Below, piece by piece: positions 33,506-37,439 of a stretch of DNA of 37,439 bases. A program made the translations under genes and the position numbers. Each line of letters opens with the position of its first letter. Position 1 is the first letter of the stretch. The notes under the pieces were generated by a model. The model was not told where the DNA came from and searched no databases. It saw nothing but the letters and a program-made list of their open reading frames with translations. Source of the DNA: Pyxidicoccus fallax (lineage in GTDB: Bacteria; Myxococcota; Myxococcia; Myxococcales; Myxococcaceae); contig NZ_JABBJJ010000094.1 of NCBI RefSeq assembly GCF_012933655.1, forward strand, positions 1 through 37,439, read 5' to 3'.

Positions 33506-34945
33506 TCAGCCGCGGGCGAGCGCGGCGTCGATGCGGCGCAGGGCCTCGTCGCGCCCCACGAGCAGCAGCGTCTCGCCGATGCCCGGGCTGGTGGTGTTGC
33601 CGGTGACGGCGACGCGGATGGGCTGGGCCACCTTGCCCATGCCCACGCTGGCCGCCTCGCTCACCGTCTTCACCACGCCGTCCAGCGGCTCCACCTTCCA
33701 CTCGGGCAGGGCCGCGAGCGCCTCGCGCGCCTGGCGCAACAGGCCCAGCGAGTCACCGGTGAGGTGCTTGGCGGCGGCCTTCTCGTCCAGGGTGATGCCG
33801 GAGCGGAAGTAGACGTTGGCGGCGGTGGTGGCCATCTCCTCGAGCGTGTTGGAGCGCTCGCGCAGCGCGCGCACCAGCGGCTCCAGGCGCGCGTCACCCC
33901 GGGCCTGGATGCCCTTGGCCTCCAGGAAGGGCAGCAGCCGCTCGGCGACGGTGGCCTCGGGGAGCAGCTTCAGCCACTGCTGGTTGAGCCACAGCAGCTT
34001 CTTCGGGTCCCACACACCGGAGGTGGTGCCCACGTCGGAGAAGTCGAACCACTGGAGCATCTGCTCGCGGGAGATGACCTCGTCGTTGCCGTGGCTCCAG
34101 CCCAGGCGGATGACGAAGTTGAGCAGCGCCTCCGGCATGATGCCGTTGCGCTTGTGCAGCATGACGTCCGCCTCGGGGTGCTTGCGCTTGGACAGCTTCT
34201 CGCGGTCCGGGCCGAGGATGAGCGGCAGGTGGGCGAACTCCGGCGGCTGCCAGCCCAGCGCCTGGTACAGCATGAGCTGCGGGAAGGTGGAGTTGACGTG
34301 CTCCTGGCCGCGGGCGACCAGGGTGATCTCCATCAGGTGGTCGTCGATGACGCAGCCGTAGTTGTAGAGGGGGATGCCGTCCGCGCGCAGCATCACCCAG
34401 TCATCCAGGTCCGAGTAGGGCTTGGTGATCTTCCCCAGCGCCTTGTCGTCGAAGGAGACGGAGCCGTCGCCCGACGGCATCTTGAAGCGGATGACGGCGT
34501 CCTCGGCGCGCTTGCCCGGGGGCGGGGCCTTCAGCTCGCGGCAGGTGCCCGGGTACTTGAAGGCGCCGCCGGCCTTCTCCGCGACCTGGCGCTGCGCGTC
34601 CAGCTCCTCGCGGGTGCAGTAGCACCGGAAGGCCTTGCCCTCGGCGAGCAGCCGGTCCGCGTGCTCGCGGTAGGTGTCCAGCCGCTGCGTCTGGAAGTAG
34701 GGGGCGTGGGGGCCCTCCTTGCCCGGGCCCTCGTCCCACTCCAGGCCCAGCCAGTTCAGGCCGTCGAGGATGGCCTGCACGGACTCCGGCGTGGAGCGGA
34801 CCTGGTCGGTGTCCTCCATGCGCAGGATGAAGGTGCCGCCGTAGCGCCGCGCCTGCAGGTAGTTCATCAACGCGGTACGGGCCCCACCGATGTGCAGATA
34901 GCCGGTGGGCGAGGGAGCGAAGCGGACGCGGGGAGCAGAGGGCAT
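33506..34945 (-). CDS. gltX: Glutamyl-tRNA synthetase
   Basis: GluRS charges tRNA-Glu with glutamate. The 479-residue class I enzyme has the HIGH-type motif HIGG (His18-Gly21), the KMSKS-type motif KLSKR (250-254), the Rossmann fold with a Cys motif (CYC about residue 100 and a later GTC), and a C-terminal helical anticodon-binding domain. Whether it also charges tRNA-Gln (non-discriminating type) cannot be told here. ATG 34945 is chosen because it precedes the conserved VRFAPSPTGYLHIGG; TAATCC lies ten bases upstream and no Shine-Dalgarno is present. The tRNA-Gln and tRNA-Glu genes follow downstream on the same strand. Confidence 0.95.
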   Translation of the reverse strand: MPSAPRVRFAPSPTGYLHIGGARTALMNYLQARRYGGTFILRMEDTDQVRSTPESVQAILDGLNWLGLEWDEGPGKEGPHAPYFQTQRLDTYREHADRLLAEGKAFRCYCTREELDAQRQVAEKAGGAFKYPGTCRELKAPPPGKRAEDAVIRFKMPSGDGSVSFDDKALGKITKPYSDLDDWVMLRADGIPLYNYGCVIDDHLMEITLVARGQEHVNSTFPQLMLYQALGWQPPEFAHLPLILGPDREKLSKRKHPEADVMLHKRNGIMPEALLNFVIRLGWSHGNDEVISREQMLQWFDFSDVGTTSGVWDPKKLLWLNQQWLKLLPEATVAERLLPFLEAKGIQARGDARLEPLVRALRERSNTLEEMATTAANVYFRSGITLDEKAAAKHLTGDSLGLLRQAREALAALPEWKVEPLDGVVKTVSEAASVGMGKVAQPIRVAVTGNTTSPGIGETLLLVGRDEALRRIDAALARG

Positions 34946-34955
34946 ACGGGCGCGC

Positions 34956-34961
34956 GGATTA
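34956..34961 (-). promoter_or_regulatory. Candidate -10 element TAATCC for gltX
   Basis: On the minus strand TAATCC lies ten bases before ATG 34945, close in sequence and spacing to the TAATCT at 24117. Confidence 0.3.
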
Positions 34962-35040
34962 GCAGGGAGAGGGTGGGGGGTCAACGACGGTACGGACGGA
35001 CCGGGAGGGGTGGGGTAAGCTGACGGCAGGGAGAACGCGT

Positions 35041-35607
35041 ATGTCGATTCGTCAGGTATTTCGCACGTGGATGCTGGCGGCCCTCCTGGGGACCCTGCCG
35101 GCGGGCGCCACCACCCAGCTCAAGGTGGACCTGCCCGAGCTCGCCCAGGACGCGGACACCGTCGTTCACGGTGTCGTCCGGCGGATGGAGAGCCGCTGGA
35201 GCGGCGACAAGATGCGCATCGTCACCGACGTGGAAATCCAGGTGACGGAGTCCCTGAAGGGGCAGCCGGGCAGCACGGTGCTCGTCACCCAGCCCGGCGG
35301 TCAGGTGGGGGACATCGGCCAGGTGGTGCACGGCCTCGCGTCCTTCCGCACCGGCGAGGAGGTGGTGGTCTTCCTGGAGAAGCGCGGCGCGCGCGCCTTC
35401 CGCGTGTCCTCCCTGGCGCAGGGCAAGTTCCAGGTGAAGCGCGAAGGTGACGGCAAGAAGGCCCTGGCGGTGCCGGAGCCGTCGGAGGCGCTGCTGCTGG
35501 ACCCCGTCACCCGCAAGCCCACCGCGAGCTCGCTCCGGACGATGACGCTCGAGGAGTTGAAGGCGGCCATCCGCGCCGCGCTCGCGCCGAAGGAGCAGAA
35601 GCCGTGA
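35041..35607 (+). CDS. Secreted protein of unknown function, partner of the proteases
   Basis: The product has 188 residues. The signal peptide is MSIRQVFRTWMLAALLGTLPAGA with cleavage after AGA. The mature protein is beta-rich, with KVDLPELAQDADTVVHGVV, a VTDVEIQVTESLKG pattern and TGEEVVVFLEK. There are no Cys and no catalytic motif, and it ends in a charged helix (LEELKAAIRAALAPKEQKP). It has no MYXO-CTERM tail. ATG 35041 has AGGGAG about seven bases upstream, and TAAGCT at 35016-35021 may be its -10 element. Its stop overlaps the start of the first protease gene (GTGA), so it is coupled to it; an inhibitor, chaperone or substrate role is possible but not shown. Confidence 0.75.
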   Translation: MSIRQVFRTWMLAALLGTLPAGATTQLKVDLPELAQDADTVVHGVVRRMESRWSGDKMRIVTDVEIQVTESLKGQPGSTVLVTQPGGQVGDIGQVVHGLASFRTGEEVVVFLEKRGARAFRVSSLAQGKFQVKREGDGKKALAVPEPSEALLLDPVTRKPTASSLRTMTLEELKAAIRAALAPKEQKP

Positions 35608-36500
35608 CGTCCATCGCCTCCCTCCTGGTGGCGCTGGCGCTGGCGCAGACGTCGACCGCGCCCTACGTGCGCAGCCGCGTGGACGCGGGCGACCCGCGCA
35701 CCCAGTGCCTCTTCTGGACGGCCGAGCGCGTCACCTGGCACCAGAGCACCTACGGCAACCCGGCCACGCCCGGGGAGACCGAGTTCGAGGCGATGAGCCG
35801 CGCCTTCCAGAGCTGGCAGGACATCTTCGCCGCCTGCGGCAACCTCACGCTGCAGGAGGGCCCCCGCGTCAATGACCGGACGGTGGGCTACGCGCGGCAG
35901 GGGGGGAACCGCAACCTGGTGCTCTTCCGCGACCGCGACTGCAGCGCGGTGGTGGACTCGACTGACGCGTGCTGGGCGGAAGACACGTGCGCCAACACGT
36001 ACGACTGCTGGGAGGACAATGACAACACCATTGCCATCACCCTCACCACGTACGACGAGCGCTCGGGCATCATCTACGACTCGGACATCTCCTTCAACGC
36101 GGCGCGCTTCGACTTCACCACCACGAGCGGCGGCGGCACCTGCTTCCCGCCGGTGACGAACAACTGCGTGGCCACGGACGTGCAGAACACGGCCACGCAC
36201 GAGATTGGCCACTTCGTGGGCCTGGACCACACGAACGCGGTGGGCTCCACCATGAACCCCAGCGCGCAGCCGGGCGAGCTGTCCAAGCGCACCATCGACA
36301 GCGGCTCGCGTGACTTCGTCTGCACGGTGTACCGCCAGGGCGCGCCCAGCCAGGCCTGCCTGCATCCGGTGGTGGAGTCGGAGCTGGGGCCCCAGGCGGA
36401 CACGGGCTGCGCCGCCGCGGGCTCGCTGGCCGCGCTGCCCGCGCTCGCCGCGTGGGCGCTGTGGCTGTCGCGCCGCCGCCGCCAGGAAGGTGTCCGGTGA
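35604..36500 (+). CDS. Secreted matrixin-like zinc metalloprotease with MYXO-CTERM tail
   Basis: The product has 298 residues. A signal peptide (about 1-18) precedes a metzincin domain. The zinc motif HEIGHFVGLDH has His199, Glu200, His203 and His209, and a Met-turn STMNP follows. Before the zinc site is a Cys-rich stretch (RDRDCSAVV..DACW.EDTC.NTYDCW). The C-terminus is MYXO-CTERM-like: TGC (Cys269), a hydrophobic helix, and RRRR. In myxobacteria such tails are thought to be cut by myxosortase and lead to outer-membrane surface display. The start overlaps the preceding stop by four bases, and its stop overlaps the next start. Confidence 0.9.
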   Translation: MTSIASLLVALALAQTSTAPYVRSRVDAGDPRTQCLFWTAERVTWHQSTYGNPATPGETEFEAMSRAFQSWQDIFAACGNLTLQEGPRVNDRTVGYARQGGNRNLVLFRDRDCSAVVDSTDACWAEDTCANTYDCWEDNDNTIAITLTTYDERSGIIYDSDISFNAARFDFTTTSGGGTCFPPVTNNCVATDVQNTATHEIGHFVGLDHTNAVGSTMNPSAQPGELSKRTIDSGSRDFVCTVYRQGAPSQACLHPVVESELGPQADTGCAAAGSLAALPALAAWALWLSRRRRQEGVR

Positions 36501-37439
36501 AGGGGCTCCTGGCGTTCGCGGCCGTGTTGCTCGCCACCCCCGCGCTGGCGCAGGACGAGGAGCCGGTGGAGTGGACCTTCCGGCGCACCCTGTCGCGGGG
36601 GAATCCGGTGTGTCTGCTGTGGCCGGGGCGTGACTATGTCTACCACCTGGACGCGAGGGGCAGCGCGCGCACGCCGGGCGACACCGAGGTGGCCGCCATC
36701 GAGAAGTCGTTCGACTCGTGGCGGGCGCTGTCCGCCACGTGCAGCGACTACGCCTTCCGCCGGGGCGAGGACTGGACGCTGCCGGTGAAGGTGGGCCACA
36801 ACGATGAGCAGCGCTACAACAACTACAACATCATCACCTTCCGCGAGCGGGACTGCTCCGAAGTGGTCCCCGCGGACGACGCGTGCTGGGACGACGAGAG
36901 CTGCGGCAACGCGTACGAGTGCTGGCAGCATGGCAGCGCCACCATCGGCCTGACCTCGTCCGCCTACGTCCTGCGCGACGGCCGCGTGCTGGACTCGGAC
37001 ATCGAGCTGAACAGCGCCACCTTCCTCTTCACCACGGTGGACGGCCCGCCGTGCACGGGCGAGCCCAGCACGGACTGCGTGGCCACGGACCTGGAGAACA
37101 CCATGACGCACGAGATTGGCCACGTGGTGGGGCTGGACCACGTGTTCGTGCCGGGCTCCACCATGGAACAGACGGCGCCGCCGGGAGAGACCGCCAAGCG
37201 CGTCATCGACCCGGGCTCCGCCGCTGGCTTCTGCTCCATCTACCCGCGGGGCCTGCCGCCCACCCAGTGCTTCGGGGACCCGGAGGCGGGCATCGCCGTG
37301 CGGGCCGAGGGCCGGGGTACCGGCTGCGCCGCGGCGCCGGGCCCCCTGGCCTGGGGCGCGGTGCTGGCCGCCCTGTCGCTCGCCCGGCGGCGGGCAGGCA
37401 GGTGGGCGGTGGCCTCCCAGGGGGCTGCGACTGCGGGCG
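36497..37439 (+). CDS. Second matrixin-like metalloprotease with MYXO-CTERM tail (partial, cut by window end)
   Basis: At least 314 residues, open to the last base of the window. Signal peptide MKGLLAFAAVLLATPALA, then the same architecture as its neighbour: a Cys-rich stretch (RERDCSEVV..DACWDDESC.NAYECW), zinc motif HEIGHVVGLDH (His205, Glu206, His209, His215), Met-turn STMEQ, and TGC (Cys277), a short hydrophobic helix and RRR. The two proteases share residue spacing and are tandem paralogs. The frame continues at least 20 residues past the Arg cluster without a stop, which is unusual for a MYXO-CTERM protein. GTG 36497 overlaps the preceding stop (GTGA). Confidence 0.85.
   Translation, partial: MKGLLAFAAVLLATPALAQDEEPVEWTFRRTLSRGNPVCLLWPGRDYVYHLDARGSARTPGDTEVAAIEKSFDSWRALSATCSDYAFRRGEDWTLPVKVGHNDEQRYNNYNIITFRERDCSEVVPADDACWDDESCGNAYECWQHGSATIGLTSSAYVLRDGRVLDSDIELNSATFLFTTVDGPPCTGEPSTDCVATDLENTMTHEIGHVVGLDHVFVPGSTMEQTAPPGETAKRVIDPGSAAGFCSIYPRGLPPTQCFGDPEAGIAVRAEGRGTGCAAAPGPLAWGAVLAALSLARRRAGRWAVASQGAATAG

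Overview
The window is high-GC DNA (about 70% G+C by eye) with GTG/TTG starts, long open frames opposite most genes, and proteins typical of a myxobacterium. The best lineage marker is the pair of secreted metalloproteases at the right edge, which end in a MYXO-CTERM-like tail (conserved Cys, transmembrane helix, Arg cluster). I infer a member of the Myxococcaceae (Myxococcus/Corallococcus/Pyxidicoccus type); species cannot be told from the sequence alone. Bases 1-28 are not genomic: they match the Nextera/Tn5 sequencing adapter at 25 of 28 positions, so the window probably begins at a contig end.

Layout. 39-4573 (+): elongasome operon mreC-mreD-mrdA(PBP2)-rodA with start/stop overlaps (mreB would lie upstream, off the contig). 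4689-5543 (+): PilZ-domain protein with an Ala-rich N-terminal tail. 5647-5988 (-): small protein with an AT-hook and a Cys/His cluster, divergent from a PPK2 polyphosphate kinase (6092-6871, +). 6952-7281 (-): thioredoxin. 7455-11728 (+): conserved unknown, HemX/CcsA-like membrane protein, hemA, hemC, hemD (C5 tetrapyrrole pathway). 11926-13770 (+): GspE/PilB-type secretion ATPase. 13855-19999 (-): three-gene envelope operon, read right to left: UshA-like 5'-nucleotidase lipoprotein with a Cys-rich C-terminus, a Cys-rich lipoprotein, and an outer-membrane beta-barrel-like protein. 20144-24880 (+): Nudix hydrolase, organophosphate:phosphate antiporter-like MFS transporter, two-helix membrane protein of unknown function, HAD hydrolase. 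25015-28820 (+): pdhA-pdhB-pdhC (pyruvate dehydrogenase E1 alpha, E1 beta, E2 with two lipoyl domains). 28892-32577: small acidic protein (-), DUF2795-like protein (+), receiver-histidine kinase (+), small membrane protein (-), response regulator (+). 32686-34945 (-): gltX, a small exported protein, tRNA-Gln(CTG), tRNA-Glu(CTC) and a strong intrinsic terminator. 35041-37439 (+): secreted protein of unknown function and two tandem MYXO-CTERM matrixin-like proteases, the last cut by the window end.

How the genes work together. The left block builds the lateral cell wall; the hem block makes uroporphyrinogen III from glutamyl-tRNA; the gltX/tRNA block makes that glutamyl-tRNA; the pdh block feeds acetyl-CoA to the TCA cycle and lipids. 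The two least explained units are the envelope operon at 13.9-20.0 kb and the secreted protease operon at 35.0-37.4 kb. No CRISPR array, insertion sequence, prophage or rRNA was seen. No intergenic stretch exceeds about 250 bases. Several genes without a Shine-Dalgarno sequence have a TAnnnT -10-like hexamer 6-11 nt before the start codon, suggesting leaderless or very short-leader mRNAs.
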